A stretch of DNA of 64,000 nt from Enterovibrio coralii (GCF_001559595.1 NZ_LNTY01000018.1:1-64000), one strand, 5' to 3'. Counted from the first letter of the stretch, positions 9,016 to 18,768 are shown. Made by a program: numbers and translations. The notes: generated by a model from the letters alone, not told the origin.

Positions 9016-9951
9016 GTGCAAATTAACGATTTGAAAATTGTGCTTAAAGTGGCAGAGCTGCGGAGTATTACGGCGGCAGCGACACAATTGGACATGCAAG
9101 TAGCGGCAGCGAGTGCAGCAGTGAAGCGCGTTGAACGCACGTTGGGCATTGAGTTGTTTGTCAGAACAACGCGCAGTCTGCGGCTCTCTTCGGCGGGCGA
9201 AAGGTATCTGCCTCAGTGTGAACAAGCTCTGCAAATGCTTGAGCAGGCCAAACGGAATGTCAAAGAAGGCCTCGACGTTATTGATGGTGAGCTACGAATC
9301 TCAATGTCTTCAGATTTGGGTAGAAACAGGGTTCTACCTTGGCTAGACGAATTTATGGATGCTTACCCCAGTGTTAGCTTGCGCACCAGCGTCAGTGACA
9401 GCAATGTCGATTTTTATCGCGATTCGATAGACATGGCACTGCGCTACGGGTCGCCGGGAGAAGCCAATGTCTTTGGGTTTAAGCTTTGTAATGTTCCACG
9501 CCTGCTCTGCGCCGCACCGTCATACCTTGAAAAGTATGGTGTACCCTCGCACCCAAAGGATCTCAAAGGTCACAATGCGCTGCTATTTCAGCTGCAAAAC
9601 ATCCTGCATGATGTATGGGAGTTTGATGATGGTCAGAATAAACACAAAGTGAAAGTGAGCGGAAATCGTGCATCGGATGATGCCGAGTTAGTGAGACGCT
9701 GGTGCGCAGCGGGCAAGGGTATTGCGGCGAAATCCGCACTCGATATGTCTGGCGATTTGTTAGAAGGTAAGGTTGTTCCATTGATGGAGGATTACCCGCC
9801 GATATCCTCGGAACTTTGGCTTGTGTTTCCGAGCAGACAATCCATCACTCCAGCGGCGAGATTGCTCAGAGAGATGCTGAAAGACAAGTGTGAGGCGTTA
9901 CTTAACCAGTTGGTTGAGCAAGATATAATTAAATCCAGTCGTTTGTCCTAA
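9016..9951 (+). CDS. LysR-family transcriptional regulator
   Basis: A LysR-type regulator of about 311 residues: N-terminal winged helix-turn-helix (ITAAATQLDMQVAAASAAVKRVERTLGIELF) and a substrate-binding domain of the CrgA/YafC class. The GTG at 9016 was chosen because AGGAAGGG sits five bases upstream and the resulting N-terminus (VQINDLKIVLKV) fits the family; the ATGs at 9001 and 8977 would add unusual residues. It is divergent from the ABM monooxygenase gene, with a 190-bp shared control region, and its stop overlaps the end of the convergent GNAT gene. Confidence 0.8.
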   Translation: MQINDLKIVLKVAELRSITAAATQLDMQVAAASAAVKRVERTLGIELFVRTTRSLRLSSAGERYLPQCEQALQMLEQAKRNVKEGLDVIDGELRISMSSDLGRNRVLPWLDEFMDAYPSVSLRTSVSDSNVDFYRDSIDMALRYGSPGEANVFGFKLCNVPRLLCAAPSYLEKYGVPSHPKDLKGHNALLFQLQNILHDVWEFDDGQNKHKVKVSGNRASDDAELVRRWCAAGKGIAAKSALDMSGDLLEGKVVPLMEDYPPISSELWLVFPSRQSITPAARLLREMLKDKCEALLNQLVEQDIIKSSRLS

Positions 9952-10441
9952 AGGCAAGGATACTCGTAGCGCGCGGCATCAAAGCCATCGACTTCTTTCC
10001 TATCGATGCAGTAAAAGCCAAAAGATTCATAGAAATTACGAAGACGTGGCCTGTCGCCATGACAGTCGCAGCGTAGCCAGCGTTTTCCATTGTCTTTCGC
10101 CATTGTCACCATGCATCGAGAACGCGATGCCCGATACCTTTCGTGATGAATTCATCACCGATGACGAGCTTATGAAAGAAAAGACTGTCATTGGTGGTGA
10201 TTTCTGGCCAGAAGAGTTCATCTTCCTCCAACACAAAAACGCCGCCAATGGCTTGGCCTTTATCCATCACCATATACAGGCTGTCCGCACCATAAGCACC
10301 CACCAGTGCCTCAATCGAGACTTCTTCCGGTTCCCATAGCGGGATTCCTGCCGTTCTCAAACGGTGGATAGCCTGCATCAGATAACGGTGTATCAGAGCC
10401 CAATCTTCAGGGTTGGATGATTTGGTCAGCGTGTAAGGCAT
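9948..10441 (-). CDS. GNAT-family N-acetyltransferase, one frameshift
   Basis: An acyltransferase of about 164 residues. The N-terminal part (MPYTLTKSS ... DEFITKGIGHRVLDAW) and the C-terminal part (TMAKDNGKRWLRCDC ... RNFYESFGF ... DAARYEYPCL) lie in two frames, broken near 10107. One added G (TGG GTG ACA) joins them as AWVTMAKDN. The region ITKGIGHRVLDA corresponds to the acetyl-CoA pyrophosphate-binding segment and NFYESFGF to the characteristic C-terminal GNAT signature. The last bases overlap the LysR stop codon. Substrate unknown. Confidence 0.7.
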
Positions 10442-10492
10442 TTTAGGTCTCAACTGTAGAGCGGATTATGCAATTTTAGCTGAATGTTAACG

Positions 10493-10690
10493 TCAACTTT
10501 GCTCCGATGCTGCGAGCGTTTTCTTAAGTCCACGATTTTTGTTCAGTTCAATTTTGTATGCGGCCATGAGCGTAGAGAGATCTGCAACTTTGATGGTGCA
10601 TTCACCGTCGTTGTTCATGGAATCAAGGGCATCATTGTTTAAGCGAATGAGCGTATTTCGCATCGCTTGGGTATCGGTCGTAATTGGCAT
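10493..10690 (-). CDS. Small hypothetical protein
   Basis: A 65-residue predominantly helical, charged protein (KVADLSTLMAAYKIELNKN near the middle). I do not recognise the family. The minus-strand frame is preferred over the overlapping plus-strand one because its composition is protein-like and it lies in the same direction as the neighbouring genes. The ribosome site is weak, so the call is tentative. Confidence 0.45.
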   Translation of the reverse strand: MPITTDTQAMRNTLIRLNNDALDSMNNDGECTIKVADLSTLMAAYKIELNKNRGLKKTLAASEQS

Positions 10691-10799
10691 TTTTATTGAT
10701 TTACTTGTTATTACAGGGCTATTTAAGCAAAAAGCAAAAATGAAGTTTAGTGCTTTATGGAAAATGCGACCGAGTTTGTTGCTAAATTAAGCGAAAAAC

Positions 10800-10831
10800 G
10801 GGATTTTGAGCTCAAAAGAGCTGAAAATCCC
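10800..10831 (-). terminator. Terminator after the lipocalin gene
   Basis: Stem gggatttt-g-agctc / gagct-g-aaaatccc with an aaaa loop, 21 bp past the stop codon; on the minus strand it is followed by CGTTTTTC. Confidence 0.7.
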
Positions 10832-10851
10832 TAGTCTGAGTGGCCGATATC

Positions 10852-11361
10852 TTATTGAGGTAGAATGACTTCTTCTACGTTAAAGCCTTTCTCACCCGCA
10901 ACACGTAGGAATCGGGCAAGTAATTCATCAGAGACGGTAGGCGTTCTTGCAAGTAACCAGAGATAGTCTTTGTTGTAGCCAGAAATAAAGGCGTAGTCGT
11001 AGTCTTCTCCAAGCTCGTAAACCACATAAGAAGAATAAAACGGGCCAAAGAACGAGACTTTAAGGTGGCCAATGCTCGGGTCGTCCACGAAGTAAGCTTT
11101 GCCGATTGCTTCAGACCATTCGTTGTCTTCAGCATTAAAACCACGGTTAATGACGTTAATGCCGCCATCTTCTCTTGGGACATATTCTGCGGTGACTTTT
11201 GTCAGGCCACGTTCAAAAGAGTGGTCAAGCCTTGCAATCTCATACCATTTACCGAGGTAGCGAGACTCGTCAAATTGGGTGACGGGCGCAACGCCTTCAG
11301 GAATGGACTGGCAAGCAGTGAGCGCAAAAACTGACAGTAAGATAAGGAAGCGTTTAAACAT
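10852..11361 (-). CDS. blc: Outer-membrane lipocalin Blc
   Basis: A 169-residue lipoprotein lipocalin. The lipobox LTACQ places the lipidated cysteine at residue 17. The lipocalin signature GKWYEIARLDHSFERGL is followed by the second conserved block (YAFISGYNKDYLWLLARTP) containing the family arginine. Blc proteins sit on the inner leaflet of the outer membrane and bind lysophospholipids or fatty acids during envelope stress. The length matches the family. It appears to be a single-gene unit with its own terminator. Confidence 0.88.
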   Translation of the reverse strand: MFKRFLILLSVFALTACQSIPEGVAPVTQFDESRYLGKWYEIARLDHSFERGLTKVTAEYVPREDGGINVINRGFNAEDNEWSEAIGKAYFVDDPSIGHLKVSFFGPFYSSYVVYELGEDYDYAFISGYNKDYLWLLARTPTVSDELLARFLRVAGEKGFNVEEVILPQ

Positions 11362-11411
11362 AGAAACTCTCTTTTATTTTGGTTTTAGAGTTAGTTACGA
11401 GATTGCGTACG

Positions 11412-12059
11412 TTATTGATCACTGTTTCTTTCAATCAGCAATTCGGCAATGGCTTCTGCAAGCGCGGCGTGTCCTTCTTCGTCCATGTGCAGGCCATCAA
11501 TGGGAGAGGCTTCGCACACTTCGCTGGCATCGAGGAATTCACACATTTCCTCTTGCGCCACGACGCTGAAATGTTCAGACAGTTCGAGGGATTTCTCTCG
11601 ACCATTGCGAAAACCCAACGCCCAGTTATTGTCATCGTGCATAGGGGGTGGAGAGACAATCAGGATTTGAGGCATGGGGTAAGAGGCATTGTCTGTGTCG
11701 CGTATTTGATTAATGAGTTTACGGATACCTTCGGCTACCCAAGCAGGCTCAGACGGGAACTGGGATTTCAGATCATTCGTCCCCAACATTATGACTACCC
11801 AGTCGAGAGGGCGGTGCGTGAGCAGAACCATGGGTAGGGCTGCACTGCCATCTCGGTAAGGCTTCATTGGGTCGTTCCACACCGTAGTTCGACCGTTCAA
11901 TCCTTCTTCCAGCACATACCAATGTTCTTCAGGCGACGTATTTTGGTTGAGGTGCTCCTCCAATCGAGACGTCCATCTTACACCTTCAGGCCAACGCTGA
12001 GCATTGGTCGGGTTGTAGCCCCAAGTGTTTGAATCACCGAAGCATAGTATCCGTGGCAT
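11412..12059 (-). CDS. SGNH/GDSL hydrolase
   Basis: A 215-residue serine esterase of the SGNH fold. Block I is CFGDSNTWGYNP (Ser9 nucleophile), the glycine block is EEGLNGRTTVW, the asparagine block is MLGTNDLK, and block V is PIDGLHMDEEGH with the catalytic Asp and His. There is no signal peptide, so it is cytoplasmic. Close relatives are annotated as arylesterase or lysophospholipase-like enzymes; the natural substrate is not evident. The gene lies 50 bp upstream of the lipocalin gene on the same strand and could be co-transcribed with it. Confidence 0.82.
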   Translation of the reverse strand: MPRILCFGDSNTWGYNPTNAQRWPEGVRWTSRLEEHLNQNTSPEEHWYVLEEGLNGRTTVWNDPMKPYRDGSAALPMVLLTHRPLDWVVIMLGTNDLKSQFPSEPAWVAEGIRKLINQIRDTDNASYPMPQILIVSPPPMHDDNNWALGFRNGREKSLELSEHFSVVAQEEMCEFLDASEVCEASPIDGLHMDEEGHAALAEAIAELLIERNSDQ

Positions 12060-12221
12060 TGTTCTTCCTCTTTCCAGTCACAGCCATACAGTTTATACCC
12101 AAGTTGCACAATTAAGGAGGAGAAAACCGGATATTTGGTGTCGTTTTTTGACGCTTTTACTTTTTGGCATGTCGCCTGTTGAACACTCGTCATGAATAAA
12201 AACGCCCATGTTAACGGAGAT

Positions 12222-12257
12222 ATACCCAAACAACGTGAGAGCAGGTTGTTTGGGTAT
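12222..12257. repeat. 13-bp perfect inverted repeat upstream of the methyl-catabolic genes
   Basis: Arms atacccaaacaac (12222-12234) and gttgtttgggtat (12245-12257) flank a 10-base loop, ending 30 bp before the DmdA-like start codon. A related half (tatacccaagttg) occurs near 12097. It could be an operator, an intergenic palindromic repeat of the 'TTGGGTAT' type common in vibrios, or a hairpin in the leader. Confidence 0.6.
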
Positions 12258-12287
12258 GGAAGCTAGGCCACTAATGAGGGTTCAGCC

Positions 12288-13625
12288 ATGACAGACAGTG
12301 ACAAAAGTCTCCTCCAAGCAAGAGCAGGCGCGGCAAGACACAACACCTCCGTCGATCAATCCACCCGACGCGTTCCCATTAACTTACGGCAATCGGGTCC
12401 CACACCCGTTGAAATGCTGATATCCACTCGCGTTCGTAAGTCCCCCTATTGGCACCTCGCTTTTGAAGCGGGTTGCTGGCGTGCAACCGTTTATAACCGA
12501 ATTTACCACCCTCGTGGCTATGTGCTTCCCGAAGACGGTGGAGCCATGGTCGAGTACGATGCGCTCGTGAACCATGTGACGATGTGGAACGTGGCTGTTG
12601 AGCGACAAATTCAGGTCAAAGGGCCAGACGCGGAAAAGTTTGTCGATTTCGTGATCACACGTGCCGCAAACCTGATAAAACCGATGCACGGGAAATACGT
12701 CATTCTTTGCAATGAAGAAGGTGGGATCCTCAACGACCCTGTGCTGCTGCGCCCGGCAGAGGATGAGTTCTGGTTCTCCATTTCAGACAGTGATTTGGAG
12801 TTTTGGCTCAAGGGCGTAAACATTGGTAAAGGCTTCGATGTCTCCATCGCCGAAATTGACGTTGCGCCTCTACAAATTCAGGGACCGAAATCGGAGGCAC
12901 TGATGGCCGACCTCTTTGGCCCTGGAGTCAGTGATATTCCGTTTTATGGCCTGATGGAAGGTAACCTAAATGGCGCGGATGTCATTATCTCGCAGACCGG
13001 CTTTACCGGCGAAAAAGGGTATGAAATCTACTGTAAAGACGCCACGCTGCATGCTGAGACCGTTTGGTATGCCGTATTAGAGGCAGGTAAAGCTCATAAT
13101 CTTATGGTTATTGCACCTGCCCACCATCGCCGTATTGCTGCGGGCATTCTTTCCTGGGGGCAAGATCTCGATCAGGAAGTCTCGCCATTCCAGTGCAACC
13201 TTGCCTATCAAGTACCGCGCAACAAAGACGGCGACTACATCGGCAAAGCCGCGTTGGAGAAAGCGAGAGATGAGATTGAAGCAGGAAATTCACCCTACAA
13301 GCTAGGTATGGTTGGCATAGTGTTCGGTGGCGAACCTGTTACGGACTACGCCAACGACTTTTGGCTCATTCACGGCGAAGATGGCGGTGACGCGATCGGT
13401 TACGTCACATCACCTTGGTACAGCCCAGAGTTAGAAACGAACATCGCACTTTGCCATGTGCCTTGGGGCATGAGGGATGTCGGCACCAAATTGAAGGTGG
13501 CTCTGCCGTCTGAATATGGTGGAGAAGTTGTCGATGCAGAGGTAGTTGATGTACCCTTCCGCCCTTCCGTTAATCCAAATTCTCGTGAAGTGGCGAAAGA
13601 TCGCGGCAGCGACTTCGTCGATTAA
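12288..13625 (+). CDS. DmdA-like tetrahydrofolate-dependent methyltransferase (GcvT superfamily)
   Basis: A 445-residue GcvT-fold protein. Its core resembles DMSP demethylase DmdA: TVYNRIYHPRGYV, MWNVAVERQIQVKGPDA, GGILNDPVLLR, FWFSISDSDLEFW and APLQIQGPKSEALM. DmdA itself is nearer 370 residues, so this protein has an N-terminal extension of about 40 residues and a longer C-terminal region, as in some other THF-dependent demethylases. Family knowledge implies transfer of a methyl group from an N-, S- or O-methyl donor to THF, giving 5-methyl-THF. The next two genes encode a MetF-like protein and formate-THF ligase, which would oxidise that methyl. The substrate (betaine, DMSP or another) cannot be decided from sequence. 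Confidence 0.75.
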   Translation: MTDSDKSLLQARAGAARHNTSVDQSTRRVPINLRQSGPTPVEMLISTRVRKSPYWHLAFEAGCWRATVYNRIYHPRGYVLPEDGGAMVEYDALVNHVTMWNVAVERQIQVKGPDAEKFVDFVITRAANLIKPMHGKYVILCNEEGGILNDPVLLRPAEDEFWFSISDSDLEFWLKGVNIGKGFDVSIAEIDVAPLQIQGPKSEALMADLFGPGVSDIPFYGLMEGNLNGADVIISQTGFTGEKGYEIYCKDATLHAETVWYAVLEAGKAHNLMVIAPAHHRRIAAGILSWGQDLDQEVSPFQCNLAYQVPRNKDGDYIGKAALEKARDEIEAGNSPYKLGMVGIVFGGEPVTDYANDFWLIHGEDGGDAIGYVTSPWYSPELETNIALCHVPWGMRDVGTKLKVALPSEYGGEVVDAEVVDVPFRPSVNPNSREVAKDRGSDFVD

Positions 13626-13679
13626 CAGCAGTGGGTGCCGCCCTTGCTGCACCCACTACTCTCCTCAGGCGACAATTTA

Positions 13680-14582
13680 ATGATCATGGATTCACTCTCT
13701 GGCAGCGATAATCGAGTGCCGCATCAAGCCGATCTTGCTAAAGCAGCATCATCGCTTGTGGCGAATGCATCGATTGAGGCCACACCAAAACAAATTGCTG
13801 ATCTGGGCAATAAAGCACCGGATTGGATGCAAGAGGGTATGCGCATCTATGTTCCTGCTTTGCCCAATGCAGATTTTGGTGATGCGATAAAGGCCAGTGA
13901 AACCCTTCTGGCTTGGGGAATGAAACCTGTGCCTCATCTTCCCGCGCGAATTGTGCCAGACACTGAAACGCTGACCGGCTGGCTAGCATCTATGCAGCGT
14001 ATTGGTGTGAAAGAAATACTGCTTATCGCCGGGGATACAGAAACACCAGCAGGACCGTTTCCTGATACGCTTGCACTTATAAAATCAGGGTTACTTTCTG
14101 AGTATGGTCTGACAGGTTTTGGCGTCGCCGGACACCCGGAAGGGCATCCCCATGCCGACGACGAGGCATTGCTGAATGCGATGCGCTATAAACGCGATTA
14201 CGCAGTGGCACATGACCTAGATTTTTGGGTCGTCACACAGTTTTCTTTTGATGAGGAATCACTCATTAGCTGGCTTGACCGACATCAAGCCATTCTCGAA
14301 TCCGTTCCTGTCTACTTGGGCCTCGCGGGTCCAACTCGGCTTAAAAACTTACTGGCCTATGCCGCACAGTGCGGAGTCGCAACGTCGGCGAAAGCGTTGA
14401 GTAAAAACATGAATGCAATGAGGCTGCTTAGGCCTTGGAAACCTGATGCGCTATTCCAAGCCTTGAGTAAGTACAAAGCGTCGCATTCAGCGACGCCGCT
14501 TCAGGGGGTTCACCTTTTTCCTTTTGGCGGCTTGCAGCAGTCCAACCAATGGTTGTCATCGGCACATTTGCTTGTGTCGTAA
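13680..14582 (+). CDS. Methylenetetrahydrofolate reductase-like protein
   Basis: A protein of about 300 residues of the MetF fold, with recognisable segments [33 protein letters not shown] and [16 protein letters not shown], corresponding to the FAD and folate-binding loops of MetF. Sequence divergence from biosynthetic MetF and the position between a THF methyltransferase and formate-THF ligase suggest a catabolic role, oxidising 5-methyl-THF to 5,10-methylene-THF. The ATG at 13680 or 13686 is the probable start; a longer frame from 13635 has no supporting ribosome site. It is 54 bp after the methyltransferase and 19 bp before fhs. Confidence 0.75.
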   Translation: MIMDSLSGSDNRVPHQADLAKAASSLVANASIEATPKQIADLGNKAPDWMQEGMRIYVPALPNADFGDAIKASETLLAWGMKPVPHLPARIVPDTETLTGWLASMQRIGVKEILLIAGDTETPAGPFPDTLALIKSGLLSEYGLTGFGVAGHPEGHPHADDEALLNAMRYKRDYAVAHDLDFWVVTQFSFDEESLISWLDRHQAILESVPVYLGLAGPTRLKNLLAYAAQCGVATSAKALSKNMNAMRLLRPWKPDALFQALSKYKASHSATPLQGVHLFPFGGLQQSNQWLSSAHLLVS

Positions 14583-14601
14583 TGAAGTTGGGATAGCAGG
14601 T

Positions 14602-16326
14602 ATGAATAATCACAATAATGCAGTACTGGCAGAATCATCTATGACAGTTTTACCTCCACCGGGTTCGCCGGATATCGACATTGCGCGTGCAGTGAAACCT
14701 TGGCCGATTTTTGAGGTGGCACAGCGTAAATTGGGTGTTGCACCGCACGCACTCATTCCTTATGGACATTACAAAGCAAAGTTGGATTTGGCGCAGATTG
14801 ATGCGACCAAGCAAGGAAAGCTTGTTCTGGTAACAGCGATTACACCCACACCTGCGGGAGAGGGGAAAACAACTACCAGTATCGGATTAACCGATGCGCT
14901 GAACAGTATCGGCGTGAATGCCAGTGTGTGTTTGAGAGAGCCGTCACTTGGGCCTTGTTTTGGCGTTAAAGGCGGTGCCGCAGGTGGTGGTCGTTCGCAA
15001 GCGATCCCGATGGAAGATTTGAATTTACATTTTAACGGTGACTTCCATGCGATTACGTCTGCGCATAACTTGTTGGCAGCACTCATTGATAATCACATTC
15101 ACTGGGACAATGAACTCGATTTAGACCCGCGCCGGATCACCTGGCGTCGCGTCATGGACATGAACGATCGCGCGCTTCGCCATACGTTGGTCGGCCTTGG
15201 TGGTCCTGCGCACGGTCAGCCGCGCGAGTCAGGTTTCGATATCACGGTTGCCTCCGAAATCATGGCGATTTTGTGCCTTTCTGAAGACCGTAAAGACCTG
15301 CAGCGTCGCTTGGGTAACATCATCATTGGCAGAGATACCAGTGGCAGACCTGTCACTGCTCGCGAGTTGGGCGCAGACGGCGCGATGACGGTACTGCTGA
15401 AAGATGCGATCCAGCCGAACTTGATCCAAACACTAGAGCATAACCCTGCACTCATCCACGGCGGCCCGTTCGCTAATATTGCCCACGGTTGTAACTCTGT
15501 GATGGCAACGCGCACCGCGATGGGATTGTCAGACGTGGTCGTGACAGAGGCGGGTTTTGGTGCGGATTTAGGCGCTGAAAAGTTTATCCATATCAAGTCA
15601 CGTATTTCGGGGTTAGAACCCGATGTCGCCGTACTTGTCTGTACTGTGCGCGCATTGAAAATGCAGGGAGGTTTGGCGAAAACCGAGCTTGATGAACCGA
15701 ACTTGGACGCACTGTCAAAAGGTGTAGTGAACCTTGAACGCCACATCCAAAATATGCAGAAGTTTGGCCTGAACCCTATTGTGGCGGTTAACCGTTTCCC
15801 AACCGATTCAGCGCAAGAACTCACCGCTATCAAAGAAGTGTGTTTGAAGATGGGAGCACGCGTTGAAGAAGCCACGCACTGGGCAGAAGGGGGCGAAGGA
15901 GCGAAAGCGGTCGCAGAGGCGGTGAAAACGGTACTTGAAACCGAAGAGGTAAACGTTAACTACCTCTACGAGGATGCGCAGCCAATCGACGAAAAAATTC
16001 GTACGGTTGCTACCGAGCTCTATGGAGCAGCGGATGTGCAATTTAACATCGCAGCGCAAAAGCAGTTGGATGAAATTCATGAGCTGGGCTTTGGTCACTT
16101 GCCGGTTTGTATCGCCAAAACGCCTTATAGCTTCTCTTCAGAGGCCAGTGAGTTGGGCGCGCCAGAAGGGCATGTTTTGCCAGTAAGAGAATTACGATTG
16201 ATGGCAGGTGCAGGCTTTGTTGTCGCAATATGCGGTGATGTAATGACCATGCCGGGTTTACCGAAAAAACCGGCTGCGCTAAACATTTCGCTGGACGATG
16301 ATGGCGAGATTGTCGGCTTGTTTTAA
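14602..16326 (+). CDS. fhs: Formate--tetrahydrofolate ligase
   Basis: A 574-residue enzyme joining formate, ATP and THF reversibly to 10-formyl-THF. Diagnostic segments are [18 protein letters not shown] (P-loop), [20 protein letters not shown] and the formate-binding [10 protein letters not shown]. The ATG at 14602 is used (the frame is open further upstream but overlaps the MetF-like gene). In a degradative setting it can run in reverse, releasing formate and gaining ATP from 10-formyl-THF. It is the last gene of a three-gene operon closed by a terminator. FolD, needed between methylene- and formyl-THF, is not encoded in this window. Confidence 0.92.
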   Translation: MNNHNNAVLAESSMTVLPPPGSPDIDIARAVKPWPIFEVAQRKLGVAPHALIPYGHYKAKLDLAQIDATKQGKLVLVTAITPTPAGEGKTTTSIGLTDALNSIGVNASVCLREPSLGPCFGVKGGAAGGGRSQAIPMEDLNLHFNGDFHAITSAHNLLAALIDNHIHWDNELDLDPRRITWRRVMDMNDRALRHTLVGLGGPAHGQPRESGFDITVASEIMAILCLSEDRKDLQRRLGNIIIGRDTSGRPVTARELGADGAMTVLLKDAIQPNLIQTLEHNPALIHGGPFANIAHGCNSVMATRTAMGLSDVVVTEAGFGADLGAEKFIHIKSRISGLEPDVAVLVCTVRALKMQGGLAKTELDEPNLDALSKGVVNLERHIQNMQKFGLNPIVAVNRFPTDSAQELTAIKEVCLKMGARVEEATHWAEGGEGAKAVAEAVKTVLETEEVNVNYLYEDAQPIDEKIRTVATELYGAADVQFNIAAQKQLDEIHELGFGHLPVCIAKTPYSFSSEASELGAPEGHVLPVRELRLMAGAGFVVAICGDVMTMPGLPKKPAALNISLDDDGEIVGLF

Positions 16327-16349
16327 GTCGCATCAACAAAAAAGGTATT

Positions 16350-16378
16350 AAAAAACGCCACGTCATGTGGCGTTTTTT
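16350..16378 (+). terminator. Terminator after fhs
   Basis: Stem aaaaaacgccac / gtggcgtttttt with a 5-base loop and T-tract, 24 bp past the fhs stop. Confidence 0.85.
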
Positions 16379-16460
16379 GTTACTTGGCGCATAGGGCAGG
16401 AATCAACCCAAATGCATAGCTAACATGCTCTTTAACCAACGAAGAAAAGAGTATGCAGTG

Positions 16461-17624
16461 ATGAGCAACAAGGAAGAATACACTTACAAAGAGCGTCTTG
16501 TAGAACTGGACACTGAGCGTCAGTTTCGTATCGGTGAAGGCAAAATCAGTGGCTACCTTTCCGTTTTGCTGGGGGCACTCAGCTTACTGGCCGTGCTTGC
16601 TTATCTTTACCCGTCGGTTCTGACCACGACGGAACTTCGCCAAGCGTACGATGCTGAAAAGTTGCAGGAAGTGTTGAAGTACGGCATGTACTTTTCCCTG
16701 TTCTTCGGCAGTATGACGCACTTTTTGAAAAAGTATCGCCGTTATGGATGCACAGGTATTCTTCTGACCCTCATCGCGTTTGCATTGGGTGGATACAAGG
16801 TGCCGGTCGGCCCTGTTGATGCCCAAACATTGTCACTGGGCGTGGATTGGTTGATATTGGCATTGCTCGGCTCTGCAGCTATCTTCGTGACATTAGAAAA
16901 GCTTTTACCCAAGTATAAAAATCAGGTTATTTTGCGCCCTGAATGGGAAACTGATTTCCTGTATTTTTGCTTCAACCATCTCGCGATTTCCGCCATCCTG
17001 ATTTACGCCAACTATCACACCAGCCATTTCGATTGGGCGGTAAGTGCTTCTTTCCAATCTAGCTTTCAATCTTTACCTTTCCTTGCTCAGTTCATGATTG
17101 TGCTTGTTGCTGCAGATTTTGTGCTGTACTGGGAGCACCGTTTGTTCCATGAGGTGAAGTGGTTCTGGCCTGTCCATGCCGTGCACCATTCTGTCGAAAA
17201 CTTGGATTGGCTGGCAGGGTCACGTGGTCACTTTATTCAGGTGTTCTCGGAGCGTGCCATGGTGTTAGTACCGCTCTACTTGCTGGGGCCGTCAGAATCG
17301 GTGTTGAATGTATATGTAGTATTTGCCGCACTGCAGGCGGTACTAATTCACTGCAATACCAGACTGTCATTTGGTCCACTGAAGTACATCTTCGTGACCC
17401 CGCAATTTCACCATTGGCACCACGGCTCAGAAAAGCCTGCGATTGATACAAACTATGGTGCACATCTTGTGTTGTTTGATTGGCTATTTGGCACCATGCA
17501 TATGCCAAAACAGCATTGGCCTGCTGAATACGGCACCACCAAGCCGCTGCCAAAATCCATCATCGGGCAGACGATTTATCCTTTGAAAGCCGTTTTAAAA
17601 ATGCTCAAAACAAACAGAGCTTAA
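16461..17624 (+). CDS. Fatty acid hydroxylase/sterol desaturase-family membrane protein
   Basis: A di-iron membrane oxygenase-like protein of about 387 residues. Several hydrophobic segments (about 30-150) precede the histidine boxes EHRLFHE (HxxxH), HAVHHS (HxxHH) and FHHWHH near the C-terminus, the usual iron ligands of this superfamily. Members hydroxylate or desaturate sterols, fatty acids or carotenoids. It sits between the fhs operon and the dimethylglycine genes in the same orientation, but its link to them is unclear. The ATG at 16461 is preferred to the one at 16425, which lacks a ribosome site. Confidence 0.75.
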   Translation: MSNKEEYTYKERLVELDTERQFRIGEGKISGYLSVLLGALSLLAVLAYLYPSVLTTTELRQAYDAEKLQEVLKYGMYFSLFFGSMTHFLKKYRRYGCTGILLTLIAFALGGYKVPVGPVDAQTLSLGVDWLILALLGSAAIFVTLEKLLPKYKNQVILRPEWETDFLYFCFNHLAISAILIYANYHTSHFDWAVSASFQSSFQSLPFLAQFMIVLVAADFVLYWEHRLFHEVKWFWPVHAVHHSVENLDWLAGSRGHFIQVFSERAMVLVPLYLLGPSESVLNVYVVFAALQAVLIHCNTRLSFGPLKYIFVTPQFHHWHHGSEKPAIDTNYGAHLVLFDWLFGTMHMPKQHWPAEYGTTKPLPKSIIGQTIYPLKAVLKMLKTNRA

Positions 17625-17751
17625 CAACACTCTTTGCGTGCGATTGACTGACGCATTCCTGATAGTTCCTGTCGCAATCGCACCGCTGATTCACCCCCTT
17701 GTTGGTTAACTTGAACTACATATAAAGAGAAAACCAACGCGGGTAGACAAG

Positions 17752-18743
17752 ATGTCGAACAACAATCCAATTGCAGCCGCTTTGCATCGGGATTCCATCA
17801 TTATTGATGGGCTGATTATTGCGAAATGGAACCGTGCTCTGTTTGAGGACATGGCGAAAGGTGGCCTCACGGCAGCGAACTGTACCGTGTCTGTGTGGGA
17901 GGGATTTCAGGCCACGGTCGACAACATCGTTGAGTTCAATCAACTGATGCAGGAAAACAATGACCTAATCCGCCCCGTTCGCACCATCGAGGATATCTTC
18001 CGCGCCAAGGAGGAAGGGAAAACAGGCATTATGCTTGGCTTCCAAAACGTCCACGCGTTTGAAGACAAACTGGGCTACATAGAAATCTTTAAAAAGCTTG
18101 GTGTTGGCATTGCTCAGATGGCATACAACACCCAAAACTTGGTGGGCACTGGCTGCTACGAGCGAGACGGTGGGTTATCCGGCTTTGGCCGCGAAGTGGT
18201 CGCGGAAATGAACCGTGTCGGCATCATGTGTGACCTTTCCCACGTTGGCCCTAAAACCTCTGAAGAAGTCATTCTCGAGTCGAAAAAGCCAGTCTGTTAC
18301 TCCCACTGCTTGCCGCTTGGCTTGAAAGAGCACCCCCGAAATAAATCCGATGAAGAGTTGAAGTTTATTGCCGACCACGGTGGCTTTATCGCGTCACCAT
18401 GTTCGCCCCTTTCCTTAAAAACGGCATCAACTCAACGATTGAAGATTATGTCGAAGCAATAGATTACATCGTGGATTTGGTTGGTGAAGACTGCGTGGGG
18501 ATCGGCACGGACTTTACGCAAGGTCATGACCAAGCCTTTTTCGAATGGATCACCCATGACAAGGGCTATGCCAGAAGGCTGACGCGATTTGGCGAGATCA
18601 TCAATCCGAAAGGTATTCGTACCGTTGGAGAGTTTCCAAACCTCACTGAAGCACTGCTCGCGAATGGCTGGTCACCAGAGAAAGTCCAGAAAATCATGGG
18701 CGGTAACTGGGTCAACGTATTGAGAGACGTTTGGGGCGAATAG
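17752..18743 (+). CDS. M19 (membrane dipeptidase-like) protein of the dgc locus, one frameshift
   Basis: A protein of about 330 residues related to renal-type dipeptidases. The same gene precedes DUF5943 and dgcA-dgcB in the Pseudomonas dimethylglycine locus. The frame breaks near 18391; one added G (ATC GGC GTC ACC ATG) joins GGFIGVTMFAPFLKNG and restores the family sequence. Metal-ligand regions CDLSHVG, YSHC and GIGTDF are present, but the usual N-terminal His-x-Asp after 'DG' is replaced by DGLIIAKW, so one metal site is altered. Its true reaction in methylamine catabolism is unknown. Confidence 0.75.
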
Positions 18744-18768
18744 AAGCGTTAACAGAGAGGATTGAATA

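Noticed and set aside
10539-10790. Plus-strand 83-residue frame opposite the small hypothetical gene
   Set aside because: No ribosome site and no link to neighbouring plus-strand genes; the minus-strand frame was preferred.
15216-15875. 219-residue antisense frame inside fhs
   Set aside because: It is opposite a highly conserved enzyme gene and its serine-rich composition is typical of a mirror frame.
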